Shown here: piece by piece, positions 8,317 to 18,159 of the stretch | Position numbering within the stretch: the first letter of the stretch is position 1 | How the letters are laid out: each line of letters opens with the position of its first letter | Source: Burkholderiales bacterium | GTDB taxonomy: Bacteria > Pseudomonadota > Gammaproteobacteria > Burkholderiales > Burkholderiaceae_C | Assembly (NCBI GenBank): GCA_947453625.1 | Contig: CANGHK010000005.1 | Location: forward strand, 62,001-126,000 | Reading direction: 5' to 3' | Length of the DNA: 64,000 bases | Program-made: the position numbers and the translations under genes | The notes under the pieces: generated by a model | What the model saw: the letters and a program-made list of their open reading frames with translations, nothing else | Database searches by the model: none | What the model was told of the DNA's origin: nothing

Positions 8317-9537
8317 ATGCATTCGTCGGTTTCCGAGTCCCTTCCCTTGGGCGTCTGGGGCGCAGCTGGCCAGCGGCCGGTGGCCTCGTCCTCGCCGTCC
8401 GCCGTCCTGCATGCCGTGCCGCCGTCGCGTGCGCAAGACGGCACTGTCGAACTGGCGATCGTGATCCCGACTTTCAACGAGGCGGGCAACTTCGAGGAAC
8501 TGATTCGGCGACTGGAGCGTGCGCTGGAAGGCATCAGCTGGGAAGCGGTGTTCGTCGATGACGACTCGCCCGATGGCACGGCCGCTGGCCTGCATGCGCT
8601 GTCCGCCCGACATCCCCGGATACGCTGCCTGCGCAGGGTAGGGCGGCGCGGGCTGTCCAGCGCCTGTGTTGAAGGCATGCTGGCGACCGGCGCGCCCTGG
8701 CTGGCGGTGATGGACGCCGATCTGCAGCATGACGAGGGCTTGTTGCCGGCGATGCTGCAAGTGATGCGCCAGGGTGAGACCGATCTGGTGGTTGGAACGC
8801 GCTACATGGCCGGCGCTGGCGTCGGCAACTGGGAGCCGTCTCGCCAGCGCATCAGCGCGCTGGCGACGCGCTTGAGTCAGCGGCTGCTGGGGCTGAGTTT
8901 GCGAGATCCGATGAGCGGCTTCTTCATGATTCGCCGCAGCGCCTTCGAGGCCTCGGTTTACCGTTTGTCCAGCATGGGTTTCAAGATCCTGGTCGACCTG
9001 GTCGTCTCTTCGCCCAGGCCGTTGCGGGTGCATGAGCTGCCCTATCGGTTTCGCGATCGCCACGCTGGCCAGAGCAAGCTGGACAACCGGGTAGCCTGGG
9101 ACTACCTGATGCTGCTGGCCGACAAGACGATAGGCCGCTGGGTGCCGACCCGGCTGGTATCGTTTGCAGCCGTGGGGTCGCTGGGCGTGGTGGTGCACCT
9201 GCTGGCGCTGTGCCTGCTGATGGGGCTGCCTGGCAACAGTTTTGTCAGCGCGCAATCTTGCGCGGTGGCGCTGGCGATGGTGGGCAACTTCATGCTCAAC
9301 AACGCCTTGACCTACCGTGATCAGCGCCTGTCTGGCTGGGGCTGGTGGACCGGGCTGCTGAAGTTCGTTGCCGCCTGCAGTGTCGGCGCCGCGGCCAACG
9401 TGGGTGTGGCTTCGTACCTTCACCATGGCAGCGCCCACTGGCTGTGGTCTGGCCTGGCCGGCATCCTGGTGGGCACGGTGTGGAATTACGGCGCCACGGC
9501 CTACCTGGTCTGGATCAAGCCCAAGCGGGTGGCCTGA
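8317..9537 (+). CDS. GT2 glycosyltransferase with C-terminal GtrA membrane domain (polyprenyl-phosphate sugar synthase type)
   Basis: About 406 residues from ATG 8317. The N-terminal GT-A domain shows 'AIVIPTFNEAGNFEEL', 'VFVDDDSPDGT' and the DxD in 'VMDADLQHDEG', as in dolichol-phosphate mannose synthase and GtrB. The C-terminal third is a GtrA-like four-helix membrane domain ('LVSFAAVGSLGVVVHLLAL ... GNFMLNNALTYRD'). Such fusions load a sugar on undecaprenyl phosphate and flip it. The stop overlaps the next start (ATGA), coupling it to an ArnT-like transferase that would use the lipid-linked sugar in the periplasm. Sugar identity unknown. Confidence 0.9.
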   Translation: MHSSVSESLPLGVWGAAGQRPVASSSPSAVLHAVPPSRAQDGTVELAIVIPTFNEAGNFEELIRRLERALEGISWEAVFVDDDSPDGTAAGLHALSARHPRIRCLRRVGRRGLSSACVEGMLATGAPWLAVMDADLQHDEGLLPAMLQVMRQGETDLVVGTRYMAGAGVGNWEPSRQRISALATRLSQRLLGLSLRDPMSGFFMIRRSAFEASVYRLSSMGFKILVDLVVSSPRPLRVHELPYRFRDRHAGQSKLDNRVAWDYLMLLADKTIGRWVPTRLVSFAAVGSLGVVVHLLALCLLMGLPGNSFVSAQSCAVALAMVGNFMLNNALTYRDQRLSGWGWWTGLLKFVAACSVGAAANVGVASYLHHGSAHWLWSGLAGILVGTVWNYGATAYLVWIKPKRVA

Positions 9538-11195
9538 TGGCTGACTGCGCCACGTCCGATTTGCCATCGCGGGCATCGCTGGCCTGCCTCTGGCTCGACA
9601 GGCCGATTCGCCGGATGCTGGCCGCGGCACTGGCGGTCCACCTGCTGCTGGCGCTGGGATTTCACCTGTCGCCTGACGAGGCGCATTACGCGCTTTACGC
9701 CAGCCACCTGGACTGGAGCTACTTCGACCATCCGCCGCTGGTGGGTTGGTTGCAATGGCCTGCGGTGGCTTTGGGGGCGGCGGACGGCTTGCTGCGGGTC
9801 GTGCCCTTGGCCTGCTGGCTGCTGGCGGCCTGGGGGCTGGTGCGGCTCAGCGAGGCGCTTTATCCGGCTGGTCTGCCACCGGCAGGGAGCGAGGGCAGGT
9901 CGGCCGGCGGTCTGTCGGATGCGTCCCATGCCGTCTTGCTGCTGTGGCTGCTGAGCCCGCTGCCCCACCTGCTCGGGCTGGCGCTGGTGCCCGACAGCTT
10001 GCTGATGGCCTTGACCTGCCCGATCCTGCTGCTGGTCTGGCGGCTTTGTGAGCCGGGTCAGCAAGCCAGGCTGCCCACCTGGCTCGGGCTCGGCCTGTGT
10101 CTGGGCCTGGCGGGCCTGGCCAAGTACACCGCTTTGCTGCTGGGTCTCAGCGCGGTGGCGGCCTTGGCCTGGGCTCATGGTTGGCGGCTGTTGGCCCGGC
10201 GCGGATTCTGGTTGGCTACCGCGCTGGCGCTGACCCTGGTCTTGCCGGTGCTGGCCTGGAATGTCCGGCATGATTGGATCTCGTTCGCCTACCAACTCGG
10301 CCATGCCGCGGGCGCCAGCGCCTGGCGGCCCTCGCGCGTGCTGGGTTTTTACGCGCTGCAAATGCTGGGCTATGGCCTGCTGCTGCTGGCCGGGTTGTGG
10401 GCCGCCTGGCGCAGGCCTGACAGCGGTTCGGGCCCAGACACCCTTGCCGGGCCTCAACGGCGTCGTCTGCCGCCGCTGGCCTTTGCCGCCTGCTTCGGCG
10501 TGCCGCCGCTGCTGCTGTACGGCTACCTGGCCGGACGCGGCTCCAGCCTGCCGCATTGGGCGGTGTCGGCCTGGGTGGCCTTGCTTCCCGTCGCGGCCCA
10601 GGGCTGCCATGGCCTGTGGTCGTCGGGCCGCCGTGCCGGCTTGCGTGCCATGGCCGGCTGGCAACTGGGCTGCTGTGGGGTGATGGTCGGACTGCTGCTC
10701 GGCGCCGGTCTGGGCAGCGAGACGGGCGAGCAGGCCCGCAGCCGGCCCGGCGAACTGGGCGACCAGGCGTCGCGCAATCCCCTGGCCGACCTCTATGGCT
10801 GGGACAACGCCGCCGTGCCGGCGCGCGCGCTGGCCGACGCGCATGGGGTGAACACGCTTGCGGTGATGAACTGGTCGCTGGCCAGCCGCCTGGCCTGGTA
10901 CGCCCGGCCGATGGCGGTCAAGGTGGTGAACCCGCACCAGGACCAGTTCAGCCTCTGGTTCGGCAACCTGGCACCCGGCGATTCGGTGCTGCTGGTGGAC
11001 TGGTCGATCATGAGTTTCGCGCCGCCGGTGGGGCCGAGCCAGTTCCGTGAATGCCGGTGGCTGGAGCAGCAGCCGGTGCGCCACCTCGGTCGGCAACTGG
11101 CGCATTTCAACTTTCTGCTCTGCCGGCATTGGCAAGGCCCTGGGCTGCCAATGCCGGGTCGGGGCCTGCCGTCCCTGGCCTCACCGCGGGACTGA
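9537..11195 (+). CDS. GT39/ArnT-like polyprenyl-phosphate-sugar glycosyltransferase
   Basis: About 552 residues, many membrane helices. ATG at 9537 overlaps the stop of the preceding gene. The first periplasmic loop holds the catalytic acidic pair typical of PMT/ArnT enzymes: 'LSPDEAHYALYASHLDWSYFDHPP'. Family members move a sugar from undecaprenyl phosphate to lipid A, O-antigen or protein on the periplasmic side. The partner GT2-GtrA gene upstream probably makes the donor, and the PAP2 gene downstream could recycle or modify the lipid phosphate. The acceptor is not evident; lipid A or another envelope glycan is the likeliest. Confidence 0.85.
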   Translation: MADCATSDLPSRASLACLWLDRPIRRMLAAALAVHLLLALGFHLSPDEAHYALYASHLDWSYFDHPPLVGWLQWPAVALGAADGLLRVVPLACWLLAAWGLVRLSEALYPAGLPPAGSEGRSAGGLSDASHAVLLLWLLSPLPHLLGLALVPDSLLMALTCPILLLVWRLCEPGQQARLPTWLGLGLCLGLAGLAKYTALLLGLSAVAALAWAHGWRLLARRGFWLATALALTLVLPVLAWNVRHDWISFAYQLGHAAGASAWRPSRVLGFYALQMLGYGLLLLAGLWAAWRRPDSGSGPDTLAGPQRRRLPPLAFAACFGVPPLLLYGYLAGRGSSLPHWAVSAWVALLPVAAQGCHGLWSSGRRAGLRAMAGWQLGCCGVMVGLLLGAGLGSETGEQARSRPGELGDQASRNPLADLYGWDNAAVPARALADAHGVNTLAVMNWSLASRLAWYARPMAVKVVNPHQDQFSLWFGNLAPGDSVLLVDWSIMSFAPPVGPSQFRECRWLEQQPVRHLGRQLAHFNFLLCRHWQGPGLPMPGRGLPSLASPRD

Positions 11196-11231
11196 TGCCC
11201 AGCCCGCGGCTCAACCTGATACCCCTCGCCG

Positions 11232-12071
11232 ATGCAAATACCGCTGAGTTACCCCTTCGCCGCCGCATCGTCCGGCATGACGCCATGGCGCCGGATGCAG
11301 TGGCTGGCCTGGACGGCACTGCCTTTGGCCGTGCTGCTGCTGGGCCTGTGGCTGTTGGCCCAGCCCTTGTCGGCGCAACTGGGCCTGTTTCTTTGGCTCA
11401 ACCGGCAAGCTGCCGCGCTGCCCACCGCGCTGTGGTCTTGCGCCACCATGCTGGGTGACACCACGGTCTTGTTTGCCCTGATGACGCCGCTGCTGCTGTG
11501 GCGGCCTCAGGCCTTGATGGCCAGCCTTGCCGCGGTGCCCTTGGGCGGGCTGTTCTCGGTCATCGCCAAGCGAGGCTTCGACACGCCGCGCCCTGCCGCG
11601 GTGCTCGACCTGGATCAGTTCCAGGTGATCGGGCCCTTGCTGATGGGCCACAGCTTCCCGTCCGGGCACAGCATCACGGCCTTTGCCGCCGCCGCCGCAG
11701 TGCTGGCCACTTCAACCCCGAGTATCCGCAGCCGGCGCTGCGGCGCGCTGCTGATCGCCGTGCTGGCGTTGGCCGCCACCGTGAGCCTGTCGCGGGTGGC
11801 GGTCGGCGCGCATTGGCCGCTGGACTTGGTGTTCGGCGCGGGCGGCGGCTGGCTCGCGGGCCTGAGCGGTGCCTTGCTGACGCGTCGCTTTCCGGCTTGG
11901 TGGCGAGGCGCGCGCAGCCAGGGCTTGCTGGCCGTCGGGCTGGCCGCTGCCAGCATCTGGTTGCTGTGGCGGCCGCTGGATCATCCGCAAGCCGCGCCCG
12001 TGCTGTGGCTGGCGGCGGCCAGCAGCTGGGGCGCGCTGCTGGCACTGTCCTGGCGCAGGCTGGGCTTGTGA
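11232..12071 (+). CDS. PAP2-family lipid phosphatase
   Basis: 279 residues with about five to six membrane helices. The three-part phosphatase signature is intact: 'KRGFDTPRP' (KX6RP), 'PSGHS', and 'SRVAVGAHWPLDL' (SRX5HX3D). Such enzymes dephosphorylate undecaprenyl pyrophosphate or lipid A phosphates in the periplasm. It lies 36 bp after the GT39 gene in the same direction and so probably belongs to the glycolipid operon. Possible jobs are undecaprenyl-phosphate recycling or lipid A 1-phosphate removal/transfer before glycosylation; the sequence does not decide. Confidence 0.88.
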   Translation: MQIPLSYPFAAASSGMTPWRRMQWLAWTALPLAVLLLGLWLLAQPLSAQLGLFLWLNRQAAALPTALWSCATMLGDTTVLFALMTPLLLWRPQALMASLAAVPLGGLFSVIAKRGFDTPRPAAVLDLDQFQVIGPLLMGHSFPSGHSITAFAAAAAVLATSTPSIRSRRCGALLIAVLALAATVSLSRVAVGAHWPLDLVFGAGGGWLAGLSGALLTRRFPAWWRGARSQGLLAVGLAAASIWLLWRPLDHPQAAPVLWLAAASSWGALLALSWRRLGL

Positions 12072-12089
12072 CCGGCGTTTGCTGAGCGG

Positions 12090-12557
12090 TCAAGGACCCA
12101 GGTCAACGCGCGGATCGAACTTGGCGCGGTGAACCGAGAAGAAGGTCTTGACGTTGCGCACATTGGCGTCCTGCGTGAACAGCCGCTGCACCAGCGCGTG
12201 GTAGCCCGCCATGTCGGCCAACCACAGCACCAGCACGAAATCCGGCCCGGGCGAGACCCGGTAGCACTGCTGCACCGCGGCCTCGGCCACGGCGCGTTGT
12301 TCGAAAGCGACCAGGTGCTCGGCGCCCTGGCGGTCCAGCGTGATCTCGACCACCGCGTTCAAGCCCCCGGCCAGCGCTGGCGAGACGATCGCCACCTGGC
12401 GCTCGATGACGCCGGACTCCACCAACCGGCGCACGCGCCGCAAGGCCGTGGCGGGCGAGACATGGGCTGCCTCGGCCAGCGCCTGGTTGGCGCCCGAGGC
12501 ATCGGCCTGCAGCAAGGCCAGCAGGCGCAAATCGATCGCGTCAAGGTCCAAGGCCAT
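12090..12557 (-). CDS. Lrp/AsnC family transcriptional regulator
   Basis: 155 residues. N-terminal HTH ('DAIDLRLLALLQADASGANQALAEAAHVSPATALRRVRRL') and C-terminal RAM/AsnC ligand-binding domain ('VVEITLDRQG', 'VLVLWLADMAGYHALVQ'). It is divergent from glmS over a 157-bp spacer, a common arrangement in Burkholderiales, so regulation of glmS or of itself is plausible. The ligand is unknown. Confidence 0.92.
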   Translation of the reverse strand: MALDLDAIDLRLLALLQADASGANQALAEAAHVSPATALRRVRRLVESGVIERQVAIVSPALAGGLNAVVEITLDRQGAEHLVAFEQRAVAEAAVQQCYRVSPGPDFVLVLWLADMAGYHALVQRLFTQDANVRNVKTFFSVHRAKFDPRVDLGP

Positions 12558-12714
12558 GGTCTCAATCCGTCAACGGTGAAAGAATTTTGAAATTATCTTG
12601 CGTGAGGAGTGGTTTGAGAACATTGATTTCTAAAACAGGCGAATTTTGCACGCATATTTCTCCATGCTCTGGCTAGGATCCGTGGCTTCCTGAGTCTCAA
12701 AGAAAGCATTCACC
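12558..12714. promoter_or_regulatory. Divergent promoter region between Lrp regulator and glmS
   Basis: 157 bp, clearly more AT-rich than the surroundings, holding both start regions. A TAGGAT hexamer at about 12673-12678 could be a -10 for glmS, but I see no matching -35. Short AT tracts (12585-12600, 12626-12660) are the kind of sequence Lrp-type proteins bind. Precise boxes cannot be assigned by eye. Confidence 0.5.
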
Positions 12715-14556
<1,842 letters not shown>

Positions 14557-14705
14557 GTCCTTGTTTCCTGATCGTAGGTGATTAGCAGGATCATGTCCTC
14601 GGCCCAATCCGGCAAACTGTATTGCCGAGCTCGATCGACCTTTGAGCAAAAAACGTCCGGCAAATTTGAACCAGGGGGTCGACAGATGCCACCTCGTTGC
14701 AGGCA

Positions 14706-15131
14706 TCAACCGAGCGGAACTGGCGCCGGCGGCGCTTCGTCGTCATCGACCAAGCATTCCGTCAGCACCGCCATCGCCTTGTCGATGATCGCCGTCGGAT
14801 GGCCCTTGGTGATCAACTGCTTGAGCCGGTTGTTCGACAGCGCGCCATTGTTCTGCAGGACGCTGCGGATCATGAGCACCAGATCGTCGTTGTTCATGTC
14901 CACCGCATCGTTCACCGCGCGGTAGGCCTGGTCGAAGCGCGGTAGGAAGGCGCTCTCGTTCTGGAGATCGCGGTCTAGCGCCTCCTGGGCCATGCGCAGG
15001 CCGGACTCGACGCACTCGGTCCCGTCCCAGTAGCGATAGATCTCGGGCGCGCCGGTGAATTCGGCCTTGACCAATTCGTCGATCACGTTCACTTTCCAGA
15101 ACTGGCGGGTCTTCTTGGAGAGCCGGAAAAA
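14706..15131 (-). pseudogene. C-terminal remnant, Fic-family-like (tentative)
   Basis: About 140 codons are open on the minus strand, without a proper start. A GTG at 15092 exists, but protein-like sequence ('RLSKKTRQFWKVNVIDELVKAEF') continues upstream of it to about 15131, where it abuts an unrelated fragment. The visible part ('EIYRYWDGTE', 'FLPRFDQAYRAVNDAVDM', 'LMIRSVLQNNGALSNNRLKQL') reminds me of the C-terminal tail of some Fic/DOC proteins. No Fic motif HPFxxGNGR is present, as expected for a tail only. I read it as the 3' end of a gene cut by a rearrangement. The family call is from memory and weak; the truncation is well supported. Confidence 0.45.
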
Positions 15132-15499
15132 CGCGTGATCAACTCGCCCGGAATCTGCGCTTCAAGGACCGGCGGCATGAAGCGCGCGCCCGCCGCCCGC
15201 CACAGCGGGGTCTGCGGGAATTGCTCTCGCCACCAGTCCCGCCAACGCGCCAGCGTGCGCCGATCAACGCCCAGCGCTGTGCCCAGCCGTGCCGCCGCTG
15301 ATGTCGGCCCGGCCGGGCCGACATCAGCACCACCCCCAGCGCGAAATAGACACGGCGCGCGAGGAAGCGCACCGACCTCTGCTCGCGCTGATGCATCTGC
15401 ACCGGCTGCAGCTGGCCAGACTTCGTTTGCCAGCGAGGCACCAGCATGGCCGGCTGCTGCAGGACGACGGTGCGAAGGCCGCTCCGAAATGTCTGGCAT
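15132..15499 (-). pseudogene. Frameshifted HTH protein remnant (possibly mobile-element associated)
   Basis: Two minus-strand frames together make one protein-like sequence. The frame around 15320-15447 encodes 'QRSVRFLARRVYFALGVVLMSA'. The frame around 15139-15300 encodes 'LGTALGVDRRTLARWRDWWREQFPQTPLWRAAGARFMPP', a clear helix-turn-helix. They are separated exactly at a 32-bp perfect palindrome (15297-15328), which disrupts the frame. Proteins with this HTH block occur as repeated, transposase-like orphans in Proteobacteria (recollection, not verified). The gene is broken and its 3' end joins the Fic-like remnant. Confidence 0.55.
15297..15328. repeat. 32-bp perfect palindrome at a frame break
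   Basis: Bases 15297-15328 equal their own reverse complement with no loop (centre GGCC|GGCC-like, at 15312/15313). It lies where the HTH pseudogene changes frame and may be an inverted duplication produced by template switching rather than a functional operator. Confidence 0.9.
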
Positions 15500-15619
15500 T
15501 GGAAAAGAGGGCCAAACCGGGTTGACCCCGAGACCGCAACCTATCGCGTCACGTTACAACCCGTTCAGCGCGCAAGGTTTCGCGTTCATGTCATTCCCCA
15601 GACCGGAGCTGCACCGACC

Positions 15620-16840
15620 ATGACCATCCTCCATCGTCGAAAGTTTTCCATCCGTTTGGCCGCCATCGGCTTGGCCCTCGGCGCCGTGACCCTTACGGCG
15701 CTGGCGCAAAAGAAGTACGACAGTGGCGCCACCGACAAGGAGATCAAGGTCGGCCACATCGGCCCGTATTCGGGACCGGCTTCGGCCTACGGCACGATAG
15801 GCAAGTCGATCAGTGCCTACATCGACAAGGTCAATGCCGAGGGGGGCATCAACGGCCGCAAGATCAAGCTGATCTCCCTGGACGACGCCTACAACCCGTC
15901 CAAGACGGTCGAGCAGGCGCGCAAATTGGTCGAGGAAGAAGAGGTGCTGCTGGTCTTCAACCCGCTCGGTACACCGTCCAATTCGGCGATCCACAAGTAC
16001 ATGAACGCCAAGAAGGTTCCGCAGTTGTTCGTGTCGAGTGGCGCCACCAAATGGGGCGATCCGAAGAACTTTCCCTGGACCATGGGCTGGCAGCCGACTT
16101 ACCAGGCCGAATCCAGGATCTATGTCGAGCACATTCTGGAGACCAAGCCGAACGCCAAAATCGCGATCCTGTACCAGAACGACGACTACGGCAAAGACTA
16201 CCTGAAGGGTTTCGAGGACGCGCTGGGCGACAAGGCCAAGACCATGATCGTGGCCAAGCAGACCTACGAAGTGACCGACCCAACGGTCGACAGCCAGTTG
16301 GTGACGCTCAAGGCCAGCGGGGCTGACACCTTCTTCAACATCACCACGCCCAAGTTCGCGGCGATGGTGATCAAGAAGAACGCCGAGATCGGCTGGAAGC
16401 CGCAGCATTACCTCAACAACGTGTCGGGGTCGGTCAGCGCGGTGATGCAGCCCGCAGGCTTCGAGAACGGCGTGGGCGTCATCAGCACGGCCTATATCAA
16501 GGATCCGACCGACCCGCAGTGGGCCAACGATCCGGGGCTCAAGGAGTGGACCGAGTGGATGAAGAAGTACTACCCGGGCGGTAACCTGACCGATTCGAGC
16601 AATGTCTTTGGCTACGCCATCACGCAGACCCTGATGCAGGTGCTCAAGCAGTGCGCCGACAACCTGACCCATGAAAACGTGATGAAGCAAGCCGCCAACC
16701 TCGACATGGCGCTGCCGATGTTGCTGCCAGGCGTCAACATCAAGACCTCGGCCGATGATTTCTACCCGATCGAGCGCGAGCAACTGGCCAAGTTCGACGG
16801 CAAGACCTGGATCCGCTTCGGCAAGATCTACGGCCGCTGA
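15620..16840 (+). CDS. ABC transporter substrate-binding protein, branched-chain amino acid (LivK/HAAT) type
   Basis: 406 residues from ATG 15620. Signal peptide (about 1-28, ending '...LTALAQ'), then a periplasmic binding protein type 1 fold: 'IKVGHIGPYSGPASAYGTIGKSI', 'VNAEGGINGRKIKLISLDDAYNP', 'AILYQNDDYGKDYLKGFEDAL'. The family binds amino acids, amides or aromatic acids for an ABC importer. No permease or ATPase genes are adjacent; the Liv permease set at 32-35.6 kb has its own binding protein, so this one is an orphan that may feed that or another transporter. A strong hairpin follows the stop. Ligand unknown. Confidence 0.93.
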   Translation: MTILHRRKFSIRLAAIGLALGAVTLTALAQKKYDSGATDKEIKVGHIGPYSGPASAYGTIGKSISAYIDKVNAEGGINGRKIKLISLDDAYNPSKTVEQARKLVEEEEVLLVFNPLGTPSNSAIHKYMNAKKVPQLFVSSGATKWGDPKNFPWTMGWQPTYQAESRIYVEHILETKPNAKIAILYQNDDYGKDYLKGFEDALGDKAKTMIVAKQTYEVTDPTVDSQLVTLKASGADTFFNITTPKFAAMVIKKNAEIGWKPQHYLNNVSGSVSAVMQPAGFENGVGVISTAYIKDPTDPQWANDPGLKEWTEWMKKYYPGGNLTDSSNVFGYAITQTLMQVLKQCADNLTHENVMKQAANLDMALPMLLPGVNIKTSADDFYPIEREQLAKFDGKTWIRFGKIYGR

Positions 16841-16850
16841 GACGGCGACC

Positions 16851-16872
16851 GGGCGAGCCCCAAGGCTCGCCC
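16851..16872 (+). terminator. Terminator-like hairpin after the orphan binding-protein gene
   Basis: Perfect 9-bp GC-rich stem (gggcgagcc / ggctcgccc) with a 4-base loop, 10 bases after the stop codon. No T-run follows, which is common in high-GC genomes, so it may act with Rho or as a 3' stabiliser. Confidence 0.6.
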
Positions 16873-16916
16873 GCAGCGGGCCTGCGTGATCGGCCCGTCC
16901 CTGTCGGCCTGACGCC

Positions 16917-18137
16917 TTGTCCCTCTCCCTGCTCGCCCGCTTTTCGCTCACCCCGCCGCAGCGGGTGTGTGCGGCCTTCTTCCTGTACGCGCTTGCGCTG
17001 GGCGGCATCTTCCCGCGGCTGGGCGACTTGCAGCGCGCGATGGTGATAGACGAGCGCACGCTGGGGCTGGCGCTGATCGGCACCGCCACCGGTACCCTGG
17101 TCTCGCTGACGCTGGCCAGCCGCTGGCTGGACCGCGTCGGCAACCGGCGCGCGCTGCTGGTGATGACGCCGCTGCTCGCGTTGTGCCTGGCCGCCGCGGC
17201 CTGGGCGCGCGGGCCGCTGGCGCTGTTCCTGCTGCTGCTGCCGGCGGGGCTGTGCATAGGCGCGGTGGAGATCGTCGTCAACCTGGAAGCCGACCGCGTC
17301 GAGCACCAGCTCGGCCGGCGCATCATGAGCCGCGCCCATGCGTTCTGGAGCATCGGCTTCTTCAGCGCCGGCTTGCTAGGCGCCGGGCTCTCGCAGTTCG
17401 GCCTGGCCCCGCAGGCCCACCTCGGGCTGATGGTGCCGGTGGTCGGGCTCCTGACCTGGCTGCTGCTGGCCGGCTTCGAGCCGGCGGCGCACCGCGCCGG
17501 GCTGCACGCCGGCCGACCGCCGCGCTGGGCCCGGCCGACGCGCCACACCCTGATGCTGGTCGCGGCCACGCTGGCGGCGATGGTGCTGGAAGGCGCCGGC
17601 GCCGAGTGGTCAGCGATCTACATGCGCGATGTCTTCGGCGCGACGCCCTTCGTCGCCGGCTGCGCGGTGGCGGTGGGCGCGCTGGCCCAGGCGCTGGCCC
17701 GGCTGGCGGCCGACCGCTGGGTCGAGCGGCTGCAGCCGGTGCGGGTGGCGCGTTCGCTCGGCGCGGTGCTGGGTGCCGGCGTGCTGCTGGTCTTCGCCGC
17801 ACCGCACCCGGCGCTGGCGCTGCTGGGCTTCGCGCTGATGGGCCTGGGCACCAGCGCGATCTTCCCGCTGGCGATGTCGGCCGCCGCGCAGGCCATCGAC
17901 CGGCCGGCCGCCGTCAATGTCGCGGCACTGGCGCAGACCTCGTTCCTCGCCTTCCTGGTCGGCCCGCCGCTGCTCGGCTCGGTGGCCACTGCCTGGGGCG
18001 TGCGCTGGTCCTTCGGCATCGGCCTGCCGCTGGTGGCGCTGGCCTGGTGGGCGGCGAAGGCGCTGGCGCCCCGCGTGGTTTCACCGCCGGTGACAGCGAC
18101 TGCGATCGCCGCCGCCGTGGTCGCGGTCGATCTATGA
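16917..18137 (+). CDS. MFS transporter (YbjJ-like)
   Basis: About 406 residues, 12 predicted membrane helices. The start is uncertain; TTG at 16917 gives 'SLSLLARFSLTPPQRVCAAFF', just before the first helix. Features include 'VNLEADRVEHQLGRRIMSRAHAFWSIGFFSAGLLGAG' between helices 4 and 5, and 'EGAGAEWSAIYMRDVFG' at the start of the second half, a block seen in YbjJ-like carriers. Substrate unknown. It ends 22 bp from the convergent gene at 18160. Confidence 0.85.
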   Translation: MSLSLLARFSLTPPQRVCAAFFLYALALGGIFPRLGDLQRAMVIDERTLGLALIGTATGTLVSLTLASRWLDRVGNRRALLVMTPLLALCLAAAAWARGPLALFLLLLPAGLCIGAVEIVVNLEADRVEHQLGRRIMSRAHAFWSIGFFSAGLLGAGLSQFGLAPQAHLGLMVPVVGLLTWLLLAGFEPAAHRAGLHAGRPPRWARPTRHTLMLVAATLAAMVLEGAGAEWSAIYMRDVFGATPFVAGCAVAVGALAQALARLAADRWVERLQPVRVARSLGAVLGAGVLLVFAAPHPALALLGFALMGLGTSAIFPLAMSAAAQAIDRPAAVNVAALAQTSFLAFLVGPPLLGSVATAWGVRWSFGIGLPLVALAWWAAKALAPRVVSPPVTATAIAAAVVAVDL

Positions 18138-18159
18138 CGCCGGCCTGCGTATCCAGGGT

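Noticed and set aside
9501..11135. 544-codon minus-strand open frame opposite the GT39 gene
   Set aside because: Gln/Arg-rich shadow without motifs.
12558..12714. glmS ribozyme upstream of glmS
   Set aside because: Known glmS ribozymes are from Gram-positive bacteria, and the 157-bp divergent spacer is too short and AT-rich to hold the conserved pseudoknotted core.
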